The notes below the pieces were generated by a model, which had not been told where the DNA came from, made no database searches, and saw only the letters and a program-made list of their open reading frames with translations. A DNA stretch of 64,000 bases from Xenoacremonium recifei. Its lineage: Eukaryota > Ascomycota > Sordariomycetes > Hypocreales > Nectriaceae. Positions 22,786 through 34,890 of the stretch are shown here, one piece after another; position 1 is the stretch's first letter; every line of letters begins with the position of its first letter. The position numbers and the translations under genes were made by a program. The stretch lies in the NCBI GenBank assembly GCA_012184525.1, contig WOFQ01000002.1:1240001-1304000 (forward strand), read 5' to 3'.

Positions 22786-23125
22786 GGGGAGACCGCCGTG
22801 AAGGGAGTTGATGTGCTGGGAATGGTGGTGGTAGTGGTTGAAGCATGTAGGCTTCATCATGATACGATAGAGCATCGGAGCTGTGTACAACTAGACCTGG
22901 GCCGTAAAACGGTGCCTCTGTACTTTGTAAAATCTCAACGGGTTAGTTATAGGAATTGTAAACTGACTATATCACACATCACATACTTTTATCAGACACA
23001 AGTGACAGCTTAAAAATGACCATACGCCTTCGCTTAAACAGGTATCTTGATATGATGTAATAACTACAGCTGGTGCCGACATACAAAACTCAACCGGCTA
23101 CCGTACGCCCAACAAGCTCCAACAC
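22786..23125. other. Convergent 3' region
   Basis: This holds the 3' flanks of MRPS8 and the acidic low-complexity gene. I see no other feature. Confidence 0.6.
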
Positions 23126-25517
23126 CTATTGTGCGGCCACTTCCTCCTTGGATGCGGTCTCTGGCTCGTCCGTTGGATTTTCCTCCTCAGGCTTGTCCTC
23201 CTCTTTCGACACATCAACCTTAGACTCCTCCTCTGCGTTGGTGGCCTCGGGCTTCACCTCCTCGACGGGCTCCTTAGCGTTGGAGACGGGCTCGTCCTTC
23301 TCATGAAAGGACAGCTCCTTCACAGCATCTGCAAGCTCATCGACCTGGTTATCCTTCTCCTCATCATCCGCTGCTTGCTCAGCAGCTTCCTCCGGCTTGG
23401 TGGGCTCTTCGGTCTCTGCGATAGTGGCTTCGGGCGCTGGCTCCTTGTCTTCCACTTTCTCTGCAGCAGTTTCCGGCTCCTCGACGAAAGGGTCCTCAGT
23501 CTTGGACTTGGCGGCCTCTTCCTTGAGTTCTGCAAGAGAAGCAGGCTCCGATTCCTTAGCTTCAACAGGAGCTGTCTCGTTCGTGGGTTCGATTTCGACA
23601 AGATCGGCTTCCTTTGCGAGTTCAACAGCTTCTTCCGCAGTCTCAACATTAGCCGTCTCAACCGCTACTTCCTCGACAGTGGGTTCCGGTACGGCCTCGG
23701 GCTCTTTAGTCTCCTGCACAGGGGTTTCGGCTCGGGTAGGCTTCTCGGCCGCAGCACTCGCATGACTTGCAAGGTCTACCTCCTCCTTAGCCCGCTCATG
23801 GACCTCTTCAGCAGAGACAACGCTGGGCTCCGCGGAAACGGCCACCTCAGAAGCTCTAGACTCGACGTGTCTCCGGAGAGGTTTCCTGGCACTACCGTGA
23901 GACTTCACGCTGCTCTCACGTCGAGCATAATTGTCAGCACCCGTTGAGGGTCGCTTTGCTGTCCTTCGCGGCGGTGTTACCGGGGCCTTTTCGGTGGTCT
24001 TGGAGGAAGATGACTGCGTAGGTCGCATCATACGCGCCAAGAAACCCTCGTCCACATGAGCCTCCTTCTTTGCCACAGGGTGATCTTGGGCAGTTTTCTT
24101 GGGAGGTGGCCCCAGGCTTGGTCGTTGACGGTTGATTGTTGAGCTTTGGCGTTTGACGGTTTTACCAGCCGTCGCACCGACAGCGCTGGCTCTACTAGGA
24201 GAGCGTCCGGGAATGTTGAGGTTATGCAGACTACCAGACTGTCTTGAGAGAGACTGCCGGGGAACATTGCCCTTGGAAACTGACGACGCAGTCGGGGCCA
24301 TGAGTGACGCCGGAAGCTGCACAGGCTTTGTGGGAGACTTGGGCTTTGGCTTGACGAACCCCGTCTCGCTCGCAGACGCCTTGAGGGGCTGAGGCTTCTT
24401 GCTTGCACTGGAAGCCGTGGGCTTCGTGACAGATGAGCCAGCTCGTGTCGTGGCGGCCGGCTCTTTCTTCGCTGCCGGTTTCTCGTGGAGTCTCGCCGCC
24501 CCGGGCTTGTGGTCGGGCTTATGAGTCGCGCTCGTGGGTGTCTTCGCAACAGACGGGGATTTTGCGGGAGGCTTGGTGGTGGCGCTGGGGGTGGCTTTGG
24601 TGGCTATCGTGCTCGGGCGAGGCGCTGCGGTCGTCTTCTTGACGGCAGTGGTCTTTGCGGGAGCAGCAGACGCGGCATTCTTGGGCTTCTCGGCTTTGGA
24701 CTTGCCATTGACAGCTACGGGGGTCGAAGCAGCTGTGGTTGCGGGCGCGGGCGGTTTGAATGTAGGATCGGCGGGAGATAGAGGGGCAGGGCTGTCCTCC
24801 TCGTCCATGTGTTTGTCGGGATTGTGGCTGGGCTTGTCGGTGACGGCGCCCAGGGGCTCAGGCTTCTTCTCAGGCTTCGTCTCGGCCGCCTTCTCGGTCT
24901 CGGGAGGCTGTCTGGGCGACTCGGGGATGGGCTCGTTGAGGAACGACCTCGAACGCGTCGCCACATCGTCCGCTCCCGCAACAGACTTGTCGGGGACGGT
25001 TGAAACGGACTCGGCGTCGGTCTCCATGCTTAGCCGTCTTCTGGACACGCTGCTCTCGTGGCTCGGATCTCGTCGCAGGCCAATTCGTCCGTCCTTCTCG
25101 ACAGCAACAAAATTCGTTCGCACCTTGGATAATGGTCGAGGAGAGTCGGTTCCACCTGTGGAGAAGAATTTAAGATCAGCACGGGAGCAGGAACGGGGCA
25201 AGCTGGCCCTGACGTGACGTGTGTGTCTTGTCGGTCGCGAAGGCAACGCGTGAGGGGGGAAGGGAGCGGGAGCGGGAGCTCTTGGAGGAGAAAAAGAGAG
25301 AGGGAGGGCTGAGGGAGGGGACGGGAGGGAGCGTCATTCTGCTGTCGCTAGCTCGAGCTCTCCCTCCCTCTCGCTCTAGCTTCCATGCTCCGTCGTGATA
25401 TGTGCTTTCTCTCGTACCTGGATTCGGGGTCGATGCGCCCGAAGCCCGCCCTCGATCTGGCGGGCTGGTGTCGCCCTTGTTCTCGAACATGGCACGCAGG
25501 TTCTTGACCTGACTCAT
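23126..25517 (-). CDS. Low-complexity acidic/proline protein, function unknown
   Basis: Two exons (25517-25418 and 25155-23126) joined across a 262-nt intron (GTACGA donor, CAG acceptor) give 709 aa. The first 65 residues look like the conserved part (MSQVKNLRAMFENK, then the VRTNFVAVEKDGRIGLRRDP block just after the intron). The middle (about 150-450) is rich in P, A, K, T and S. The C-terminal 250 residues are a run of E-A-V-P-rich segments, strongly acidic and probably disordered or partly coiled. I do not recognise a catalytic domain. The basic middle and acidic tail could suit a scaffold or cytoskeletal partner, but that is only inference. The large plus-strand ORFs opposite are its shadow. 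Confidence 0.7.
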
Positions 25518-27440
25518 GGTGGCTCGAGATCCCGTCCGGGGCGGCGACTGTGGGAGAAGAGGCTGGAGATGGTGACAGTAGAAGGTTCCAATTCAATCCG
25601 AGGACCTCGAGGTCGCGGCTCCCGGCGAGGGGGAGGACAGGCAGCGGCTGGCGATGTTGCGATGTGTTGGCGACGTGTCTGGTTATAAGGCGATGAAGGG
25701 GGAAGCTGGAGCTGGAGGAGACATGCCGTTTGAAGTGGTCCAGTCAGAGTCGGAAGTAGTCGATCCCTTGCTCCTTGTAAGTGCGCCTCACGTAAAGGCG
25801 TCGGAAGGTACCTGGGGGGGTTCGTGCAGGTACCTCCAGGGACTTTGCCCGAGACGTGCTAGGGAGCTGCAGTGCTGCAGAGAGCTGGAGATGCCAGCAA
25901 TAGGTAGAATCAGGGGTTCGGGTGCAGTGGACGGGCCAGATGAGGGGGGGCCGGACTGGGGTGGGATTTGATGGAAGGGCCGCCAGCCAAGCGAGAGGAG
26001 CTGAGGATTCTGCGACAGAAGAGAAAGCTCAGCAGCAGGAAAAGAGTCAAGATGCAAGCAGTGGGAAGAGTGAGTTCAAGAGGACGAGAAACTGGAAATG
26101 AGATGGTGTCGGCGCTTCGTGATGGGGGCGTGGCCACGGGAACGGCTCGAATTATGTAGGTAGGTGCCCTGCCCTGCGATACGGGAGCAGTCTAACGCTC
26201 ATCAACCTGAGATACCGCCATGATCCATCTCGCCCTCCCTCCAGCTCCAGCCCTGAGCACGAGCACGAGGTGGTCGGGTGCGTGCCCGAATCACAGACGC
26301 CAGCACGAAATTAGACGGCCCAGCGCCCAGAGACCAGGGGACGTCCCTCGATTTGTGGGCTCTGTTGCGGTGAAGGCGGCGGCGGCTTGTCTTGTAATCA
26401 ACGCAGCTTGAGCCTCTGCTCTGTTCTTCTCGAATTACTCGTCACAAAGACGCCCGTGTCAATGGCGCCGGTCGCCGGGTAACCAACAGATTTGCGTCGG
26501 CCTAATAAGCAGTGTGGTCGGCATCTGTTGTGCCCCTGTTGAGACGAGACACGAGGATAGACTCAGAAGCAGGAGAACCAACGAGACATGGCGGCCAGCA
26601 GAAGCAACGAGGATCTGCACGTCGAGTCGCTGGCAGCGTTAGTCAACGAGAACAGCATTGAGGGAGGGTGCCATTGCAGAGTCTCTGGTTGCATCAACTG
26701 TGCAGCGAGACGCCAACTCGGAACCAATAGATCAGTCCCCTCCCAACGGGAACGAGCCCCTTTTCCAGGCTCTCCAAGGCTTGCCTGCAGTGGGGACATT
26801 TGAGACTCTCTCTCTCTCTCTTCTCTCCACACTCTGTGCCCCGTCCCGAGTCCATCTCGGGGAGCTGCTTCGGTCTCTCAACAAGGGTCCAGGCCAAGCG
26901 CTATTGCCGGCTAATCAAATCCAATGGCCTGACGTGAGAGGAAGACGGGCTTGGAGGAAGCATCTGGTGACGAGATAGTCGACGAGACACGACAAATGGC
27001 CTGAGAGGGACAATGTTCTGCCAGCTGGATGCTGTCCTGACCCCATGCTCCGTTTAGGTAGGTACATTTAGAAGAAGCTGTGAGACCCATCCGCGGCGAT
27101 ATGTGTGCAAATGAGATGAAAGTGACAAGGCCACGATTGAGAATAATGTAGTGACTATATGAGTGATACTGACGGAGTTGATGATGAGGAGAAGAAGAGT
27201 ATAAATTCATTTGGCACAGAAAAGGCAGAAAGCAGCTTTCAGTGGAGTTTTGGTACCTGCAGCTCTCAAAGTACTCTGTAAGGTAACTGCGACCCCCGTT
27301 CCTCCCCCGGCCCGGGTAAATGCGGCCAGCCGACTAACAGCACCTCCGAACTTTTTTTTTCTACAGCTTGGCACCAGAGCTCCGGTTCTCGGACAGCGAC
27401 TCAACCTCAACCCTCAACACCAATATCAATTGCGCCCATC
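25518..27440. other. Long divergent intergenic region
   Basis: About 1.9 kb lies between the acidic-protein gene and LYS12. It contains a (CT)8 run at 26806-26821 and a T-run just before 27361. Small ORFs (for example 26588-26803) lack family resemblance. I see no gene. Confidence 0.5.
26806..26821. repeat. (CT)n microsatellite
   Basis: Eight CT units in a non-coding stretch. Confidence 0.8.
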
Positions 27441-28570
27441 ATGGCAGCCCGCACCCTCCGAATTGGTGCGCCTCCCCTCCCCAATCTCAATTTAATCCCA
27501 TCCAGTAGCTAATCCCTTCTTCAGGCCTCATCCCCGGCGACGGCATCGGCCGCGAAGTCATCCCCGCGGGCCGCCGCGTGCTCGAAGCCCTCCCCGCGTC
27601 CCTGGGCCTGAAGTTCGACTTCGTGGACCTCAAAGCCGGCTTCGAGACCTTCGAGCAGACCGGCGCCGCCCTGCCCGACAAGACCGTCGAGGTCCTGAAG
27701 AACGAGTGCGATGGCGCGCTGTTCGGCGCCGTGTCGTCGCCCACCCACGCCGTCAAGGGCTACTCGTCGCCCATCGTGGCCCTGCGCAAGAAGCTCGAGC
27801 TGTACGCCAACGTGCGCCCCGTCAAGACGGTCCTCACGGCGCCGAAGCCCATTGATATGGTCATTGTGCGTGAGAACACAGAGGATTTGTATGTGAAGCA
27901 GGAGACCACGCGGGATACGCCTGAGGGAAAGGTCGCCGAGGCTATCAAGCGCATCTCGGAGAAGGCCAGCTTCCGCATCGCCGCCATGGCTGGTGACATC
28001 GCCCTGCGGCGCCAGAAGATCCGCGCTGCGGGCAGCCCGTCCATCCACTCCGGTCCCCTCGTCACCATCACCCACAAGTCCAACGTGCTATCGCAGACCG
28101 ACGGCCTCTTCCGCGCAACCGCCAAGCAGGCCCTCGCCGACCCCAAGTACGCCGCCGTCGCCGTCGAGGAGCAGATCGTCGACTCCATGGTGTACAAGCT
28201 ATTCCGCCAGCCTGAAGACTACGACGTCATCGTCGCGCCCAACCTGTACGGCGACATCCTGTCCGACGGCGCGGCCGCCCTCGTCGGCAGCCTGGGCCTC
28301 GTGCCCAGCGCCAACGTAGGCGAGGGCTTCGCCATCGGTGAGCCATGCCACGGCAGCGCGCCGGACATCCAGGGCAAGGGCATTGCCAACCCCATCGCCA
28401 CGCTGCGCAGCACTGCGCTGATGCTCGAGTTCCTGAACGAGGAGGAGGCCGCGGCCAAGATCTACGCGGCTGTCGATGCTAACCTCGAGGAGGGCAAGCT
28501 GCTGAGCCCCGACCTGGGTGGTTCGGCGACCACGGACCAGGTTGTCGAGGATATCCTGCGACGATTGTAA
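27441..28570 (+). CDS. LYS12: Homoisocitrate dehydrogenase
   Basis: Exon 1 is 27441-27465 (only 8 codons) and exon 2 is 27525-28570, giving 356 aa. The family's GDGIG lies near the N-terminus; YSSPIVALRKKLELYANVRP is the substrate loop region that separates homoisocitrate dehydrogenase from isopropylmalate dehydrogenase; the metal/substrate Asp segment is NLYGDILSDGAAA; and GSAPDIQGKGIANP binds NAD. It oxidatively decarboxylates homoisocitrate to 2-oxoadipate with NAD+ in the mitochondrial alpha-aminoadipate pathway of lysine synthesis, which is typical of fungi. The intron is 59 nt with a GTGCGC donor and CAG acceptor. It is convergent with MEF1. Confidence 0.93.
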
Positions 28571-28946
28571 AGGGTCAAATTAAAAAGCGCCTGATTGTCA
28601 TTTATTGGAGGTAGAGACATGTAGTATTTTCGGTGTCTTGGATACCCGCCCAAAAAGGAGGATTTGATTCTAGAGGGGATTGTATCTTTATACAAGTTCG
28701 GATTCTCGTCCATACTTTTGTTCTTCTCTCTGTGCTCTCCAGCAGTCGTACATGCGCCGACCCATGCTGCTCTAATAATGTCTTTCGTAGTCATCCTGAC
28801 GCCCACCCACAAGGGTACTGTGGCAATATGGTACAAGGTCGTAGATCCATCCCTTATTTTACAACACGGCGCGGCAATTCCCACCACGCCAGTGATCTTT
28901 TTCCTCCTCTTTCCTTATCTCGGTTCTATAATCTCGTACATACCCT
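28571..28946. other. Convergent 3' region LYS12 / MEF1
   Basis: These 376 bp contain the two 3' untranslated regions. I see nothing else. Confidence 0.6.
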
Positions 28947-31477
28947 TTATTTGGTTCGCTTGGCTTCGAGCTCGGCCTGGTACTTGGCAATCAACTCCTT
29001 TCTGTTAAAGTTGTCAGCAATCATATTAGAACGATATGAGATCGAGAAATACTTACTGCAAGTGAGGAGGAGCAGGGGCGTAGTGGCTAAACTCCATGCT
29101 GAACTCGCCCTTGCCCTGGGTAGCAGCACGCAGCTGCGAGCTGAAGCCAAACATGGCGTTCAAACTACAGTCACAAGTGAGAGTGAAGTCCTCGGATCCA
29201 ATATCGGTGTCGTGGATGGTGGCATTGCGCTTGTTCATGAGCATAAGGATGTTGCCCTGGAACTCATTGGGAGCAGTGATAGTGGTCTTCATCAGGGGCT
29301 CGAGCACCTGGCCGCCGGCATCGTTGAAGGCCTTGCGGAAGGCCATCTGGGTGGCCAGGCTGAATGCGTAGTCGGAAGAATCAGTGACGTGGGTAGCACC
29401 ATCGTTGACAATCATCTTGGCACCAATGACTCGGTGGCCCAGAAGAGGACCCTTCTCACAGACAAGCTCGAAACCCTTGGAACAAGCGCTGAGGAACTTG
29501 TCGGGAATGGTGCCACCGACGACCTGGCTCTCGTAGTAGTTCTCCTCGGGGTTGTCGTTAGGCTCAATCCATCCAGCAACACGAGCGAAGTCACCGGGAC
29601 CACCGCTCTGGCGCTTGAGGAGGAAATCGTAGTCGGCACGGCGCGAGATGGTCTCTCGGTACGCGACACGGGGCTGGCCAGTGACGCAGTCGACCTTGTA
29701 CTCTCGTCGGAGGCGCTCGACGTAAACCTCAAGATGCAGTTCACCCATACCGGAAATGATGGTCTCCTCACTCTCGGCGTCGACGTGGACGCGGAACGTG
29801 GGGTCCTCACGCTGGAACCGGTTCATGGCCTTACTGAAGTTGTCGGCATCGCCAGTTCGCTTAGGCTTGATAGACAGAGACATGACGGCGTCGGGCACAA
29901 ACATGGAGGACATGGTGTAGGGGAGGCCACCGTCAGTGAAAGTATCACCGGAAGCGCAGTCAACACCGAACACAGCGCAGATCTCGCCGGCTCCAACCTC
30001 AGTGACGTCCTCCATCTCGTTGGAGTGCATGCGCACAATACGGGGAATTCGGACCTTCTTGTCGGTTCGCGAGTTGAAGAGGTAAGATCCCTTGGTGAGC
30101 TTGCCCTGGTAGACTCGGATGTAGGTGAGCTGGCCGTAGTTGTTCTCCTCGAGCTTGAAGGCCAAGCCGACGAAAGGCAACGAGTTGTAGGGGACGAGCT
30201 TGACGGTCTTCTCAGCATGGGCCTTGTCGAGAGCGGTGTTTTCGATTTGGGAGGGTTCCGGGAGGTAATCACAGACGGCGTCGAGCATGGGCTGGACGCC
30301 CTTATCAGCGAGAGCAGAACCCATCATGACGGCAGTGAACTTTCGGGCAATAGTCGCGCGGCGGATGGCAGCCTTGATCTGGTCGTTGGTAGGCTCGATC
30401 TCCTCGAGGTACAGCTCGGCCATCTCATCGTCGACGTCGGCAAGCTTCTCAATCAGGGCCTGGCGCTTCTCAGCAGCGAGTGCCTGAAGGGGACCGGGGA
30501 TCTGGTCCGCAATGCGGACCTTAACACCTCGAGGGCCCTCGAAGTACATGGCCTTCATGGTGATCAAGTCGACGACACCTTCGAACTCGTCCTCGGCACC
30601 AATGGGGATCTGGATGGCGGCCGCGGGGATCTTGAGCTTGGTGTTGATCTGCTCGACGGCCTTCCAGGGGTTGGCACCCATGCGGTCCATCTTGTTGACG
30701 AAGGAGATTCGGGGGACGTTGTATCGCTTCATTTGACGGTCGACGGTGATGGTCTGGGACTGGACACCGCTGACGGCACAGAGAATCATGACGGCGCCAT
30801 CGAGGACGCGCAGAGCTCGCTCGACCTCGATGGTGAAGTCGATATGTCCGGGAGTGTCGATCAAGTTGAAGTGGTAGGATTCCTCCTTGCCATCGACCGT
30901 CTTGTTCCAGTCACAGAAAGTAGCCGCAGATTGGATGGTGATGCCCTTTTCCCTCTCGAGTTCCATGGAGTCCATCTTGGCGCCGACGGCGTCCTTGCCT
31001 CGAACCTCGTGGATAGCCTTGATTCGACCGGTGTAGAACAGGACTCGCTCGGTAACGGTCGTCTTGCCGCTGTCGATGTGTGCCTGTAAATCGAATTAGC
31101 CAAGGGTGGCAGCTGTCTCAACATCGAACCATCTTACCGCAATACCGATGTTACGGACTCTCGACAGGCGCTTGGCCTCCTCGGGATCCATGTTGGCAGC
31201 AACAAACTCGGGCGTCAAGCTCGCAGCATCCTCCTGCGCCTTCTTGAGACTGTTGTATATGTGTTAGCGGGTTGATAGGCATGCAGAGACAGCATTGGGG
31301 TCCGTACGCTGCTTGCGCGGCGCTCGACTGGCGCATCGAGGCCTGGCTGAAGGATCGTCGACATTCGGCCGCGGACAGGCGAAAGGAGACGTTGAAGTGG
31401 CGGCTGCTGCAGTTCTGCTGCTGCGCGCCGAGCATCAGACGGCAATTGAGCCATCTGGCAGCCCCCGATGCCCTCAT
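28947..31477 (-). CDS. MEF1: Mitochondrial elongation factor G 1
   Basis: Four exons (31477-31308, 31249-31138, 31083-29057, 29001-28947) give 787 aa. The N-terminus (MRASGAARWLNCRLM, then Arg-rich FRLSAAECRRSFS) looks like a mitochondrial presequence. GTPase motifs are complete: AHIDSGKTT (G1), GITIQSAAT (G2), DTPGHIDF (G3) and NKMDRMG (G4); EF-G domains II-V follow (GMGELHLEVY in domain III). It catalyses translocation on mitochondrial ribosomes. G1 begins exactly after intron 2. The last exon encodes only 18 codons including the stop (KELIAKYQAELEAKRTK). A long open frame on the opposite strand (28633-31089) is a codon-bias shadow. Confidence 0.95.
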
Positions 31478-32092
31478 TGTGCTGGAATTGGGCTCCGAAG
31501 AGGGATGATGAGGACGGTTGCTAATTCTGGGCCGCCCATTGGGAAACTTTTTTTCTCTCAGGCCACCTGCAAGGCCGGCCGGGATTGACAGGGACTGGCC
31601 GTTAGCCTAGCGTAACTGAGCCGTCGCGCGCCCTCACGTGCATCCGCGCCGCCGATCCGCCAAGAAGCGCTAAATGACTTCTAGAGCCACCTGTCAACGT
31701 TCGTTCATGTTAGTCTCTTCAACATCTGGGCAGTCTTATCGAGGCGTTGCAACATCTCATGAGCTAAACCTCTTGCCAAATTCTGTTCTTCTATTCTTTT
31801 GTTCGTTAGGGGTATCTTCTAGGAAGCTATTCGCCGAACCAATGCCATGCCAATGCTACGTTTAATACTCAAACCGCCTCCCGACTGATGCCTCCCTCTC
31901 TGAATGTGCCAGACATCAGCCCATGATATTCAATGAATCCCACCCAACGCCAATTCAACAGCCTGAGCCGCCCTTCTAATGATGCAAAAATGCATGATGC
32001 GAATGGTATAAAATCAAAAAGCACACGTCTGCACAGTGTTTTAGGTTCCCTTCCTTCCTTCTGTCGATCTTTGAAACTGGTAATGGATAGCT
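31478..32092. other. Intergenic region
   Basis: This lies between the MEF1 start and the 3' end of the aspartic protease gene. There is no supported gene; T-rich and CT-rich tracts lie near 31550 and 31790. Confidence 0.5.
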
Positions 32093-33624
32093 TTAGCAGG
32101 CGCCGCTTCCCATGAGCAGCAGCATCATCATCGTGATGCCGACCATGGCAAAGCTCGAGCCTGGTGCAACAGACAGAGAGGCCATGCTCTCATTGCTGCT
32201 ATTGTCGGTCGAGGCTTGGAAGCCAGAAGCTGCGGCATAACTGGTTTGTGTGGCTTGGGAGCCGGCCGTCGTGGTCGTTGCCGTGTCGTCAGTAGCAGCC
32301 GCCGTCGAGTCCGGAACCCGTGCGCCGTGACTCTTGAAAGCGACAACATTCGACTTGGTCGAGTTGAAATCGGTTTGCGCAATGCCAATCTCGTTGTTCA
32401 CCAGGTCATAGACCACATATGCCGACCGCAGAAAAGTATCGCCCAGCAGATAGGGCGTGTCAGTGTAGTTCTGGAAGCCAAATTCGCAGGCTGTCTGGCC
32501 CTTGAACGCGCCTGAGTTGAAAGTCGGCTCATTCCCGTCAGTCAGGTCGACAACCAATTCGTCCATGGTGATGTTGATCCGGGGACCATCGGGACCTGCA
32601 AGCTGGAAGGAGAAATGGCCGTTGTGGTCCGCGAATGAACATGGAAGGATGGCCAGCCCAGCTTCGGGTTCATAGTAGGCTCCAACCTCCTTCCACATCT
32701 TCTCCGCAACGTCTTGAGGTACGTAGCTGAGAGTGGTTCCAGAATCAAGCACGGCCGTGATCGGATAGCTGTCAGATGTCAAGGTATCGCTCCCGGTAGA
32801 GCTCGAGGCGATGATCGAGGTCAACTCGACGGCAAAGTGTGTCTTACCACCGCCATTTCCATCGCCGACTATGTCGATGCGGGTCAGGTTGCCGACAAAC
32901 TTTTCCGTGTCGATGCCACCAAAGAGGATGCTGCCGGTGCTTGCGTCGAGGTCGTTGAGCCAGAGGCTGTAGGCAATGGTGTTGATGTCGCCGTTCTGAT
33001 ACAGGGCCACGGGCAGATTGGGGTACACAACGTCGGCGGTCTCGGTTGATGCTTCGTTAGAGGCGTATCCAACACCCAAGAGGCCGTAAGGAATAGTGGC
33101 CTTGATTCCCAGTCCCATGGTAAGATTCTTGACCTCAGCTCCCCCAATTTCGAAATTGTCGGTGAAATAATCACCCTTTGCGTAGCTGTTATCTACGTAC
33201 GAGATCTGGAAGAGACCCTGGCCAACATCGTCGAATGTTGAAGAGGCATTGGGGTTAACTAGAGAAGTGTCAGCGGATTTTATGCTTACACGCGTGGGAA
33301 GGTTCTCATACAACTCCCCAAAGTACAGCCTCCAGCAATGCCCTTGTCGGTGCATACTTCAGCATTGTTATATGGCACCCAGACATCACTGCTTCCGGTG
33401 TCGAGTTGTATGGTCAGGTTTTGGGGAGGCGTTCCTATAGAGACAGAGGAGAAGTAACCTCCCTTGCCCCTGTTGTTGGTAATGACCTCTTCAAAGGTCG
33501 TTGCCGCACGGCGGTCCAGACCTGGGTTGATTTGGCGCTTTTCAATCTCCCATTGAACCACCTGGGCTCGAACGAGGGCCCATGACGAGATCAATGAGGC
33601 GCTCAGGAGCGAGGCCGTCTTCAT
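32093..33624 (-). CDS. GPI-anchored aspartic protease (yapsin-like)
   Basis: Exons 33624-33312 and 33258-32093 give 492 aa. A signal peptide (MKTASLLSASLISSWALVRA) is followed by a propeptide with a KR site at 29-30. The pepsin-fold catalytic motifs are DTGSSDV at 75-81 and DSGTTLS at 276-282. A Ser/Thr/Ala-rich stretch and a hydrophobic C-terminus (FAMVGITMMMLLLMG) suggest a GPI anchor. Several N-glycosylation sequons (NLT, NIT, NYT) are present. Yapsins and OPSB-like enzymes cleave secreted or cell-wall proteins at basic or hydrophobic sites at the plasma membrane or wall. The 53-nt intron (GTATGA donor, CTGAC branch, TAG acceptor) sits in CTLGS-FNPNASST, a junction region typical of the family. 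Confidence 0.9.
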
Positions 33625-34890
33625 GGCACGGGACAGTGAGGGCCAAATTGGGGGCAGGGGTTATGAGGTCGTTTGACAGACCGTGAAAGCCTTTTTCTCC
33701 ATAGGGCAAGAGGAGTTCGCAGCCAGGCGAGTGAGACAGCAGAGAATGACGGGGGGAAGCGAAGTGTACGGCTTATGAAGATGCCGGTGGGCAGGGGACG
33801 GATGAGCCCAGTAAGTCCAAGATGCGGCAGATAGGTTCGTGAGGGTGGAGAATGGGGAGTGTAAGAGGAGAGGGTGACGAATACTATGTCCAAGAGCACG
33901 GAAAGGCGAAGAATGCAGAGCCAAAGAGCGATAGCCTAGCAAAAAGATGAAAAGAAGAGAGGAAATCTGACGACGCGCGACACTGGAGATGGGATGGAGA
34001 TGGCGATGGGGAATCGAGCAACTGGCCGCGCAAGCAAGCAGCTCTGAGTCTGAGAGTCCAGTCCCGACGACGCCCCAGCCTAGCCTCAAAGTGCCGTTTT
34101 TTTCTGCTGGGCGTGGACCCCTGGGACGGGAAGCCACCGCCGCCATTGCCCGCCATTGCCAGTAGGAGGGACTCGGAGGGACTCGAAGGACTCTAGGAGG
34201 GGGCCAGGTTACGTAGCGCTGGGGGAGTCGTCATCGGCAGCGGAGCACCGAGCGCGAGGGAAAGTAATCAGCAGGCCCGAAGGGGCCAGGCCAGGCCAGC
34301 GCAGGGGCAGTAAGCGCCGGGAATTGGAGGCCAGGAGCGCTTCATGATGGTGCCCGGATGGATGATGCGATGTTGGAGTGAGGTGAGGTGCAGGTGCAGG
34401 AGGGGAGAGGATCAGCCTCTGGGCAGGGCTGGGCAGGGGCTGGCTGCTTCTGTAAGGCGGATTAGTCGATGCAGGGCCAAGCCCGTTCCTGCACTGCACC
34501 TTCCTGCACTCCGTTGGATTACACGGCGCAGGAGGAGCAAGGCAGCAAGGCACAGCAACAGCACCAGCCTCAGGCATTCACGCAGACAGGCAACTTCTAG
34601 AGCCGTCTTCGACTTCCAGAAACCAAAGGGAGGCAAAACAAAAGGAGGCTCGGCTCGTCTCGTCCCAATTCTGTCTGATATTCCGAGCACCATCGTTGGC
34701 GCCTGTTGGCTATAAACGGGGCCAGTCCCTGAAGGCATCCTATTCCCGCGACGTCCAGTGCCACCTCCCCGGGCCGCTCCAATAGCAACCGCCTGGATTG
34801 TCCTCCTGCTGACGACGCCTCGGCCGAGTCCATGCCGCTGTTCCGCAAGCAGCACGCATATCCGGCAATCCGTGTTTCACATCCGTCTCT
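33625..34890. other. Intergenic region
   Basis: About 1.27 kb upstream of the aspartic protease and downstream of the aminotransferase. It is purine-rich on the plus strand around 34140-34420. ORFs here have no family features. Confidence 0.5.

Noticed and set aside
26588..26803. 71-codon ORF with CHCRVSGCINC cysteines
   Set aside because: It is short, without splice continuation or family match, and lies in promoter-like sequence.
28633..31089. Open frame of 818 codons on the plus strand opposite MEF1
   Set aside because: It is fully antisense to well-matched MEF1 codons, has the L/V/G/D-rich make-up typical of antisense GC-biased coding DNA, and shows no family motifs.
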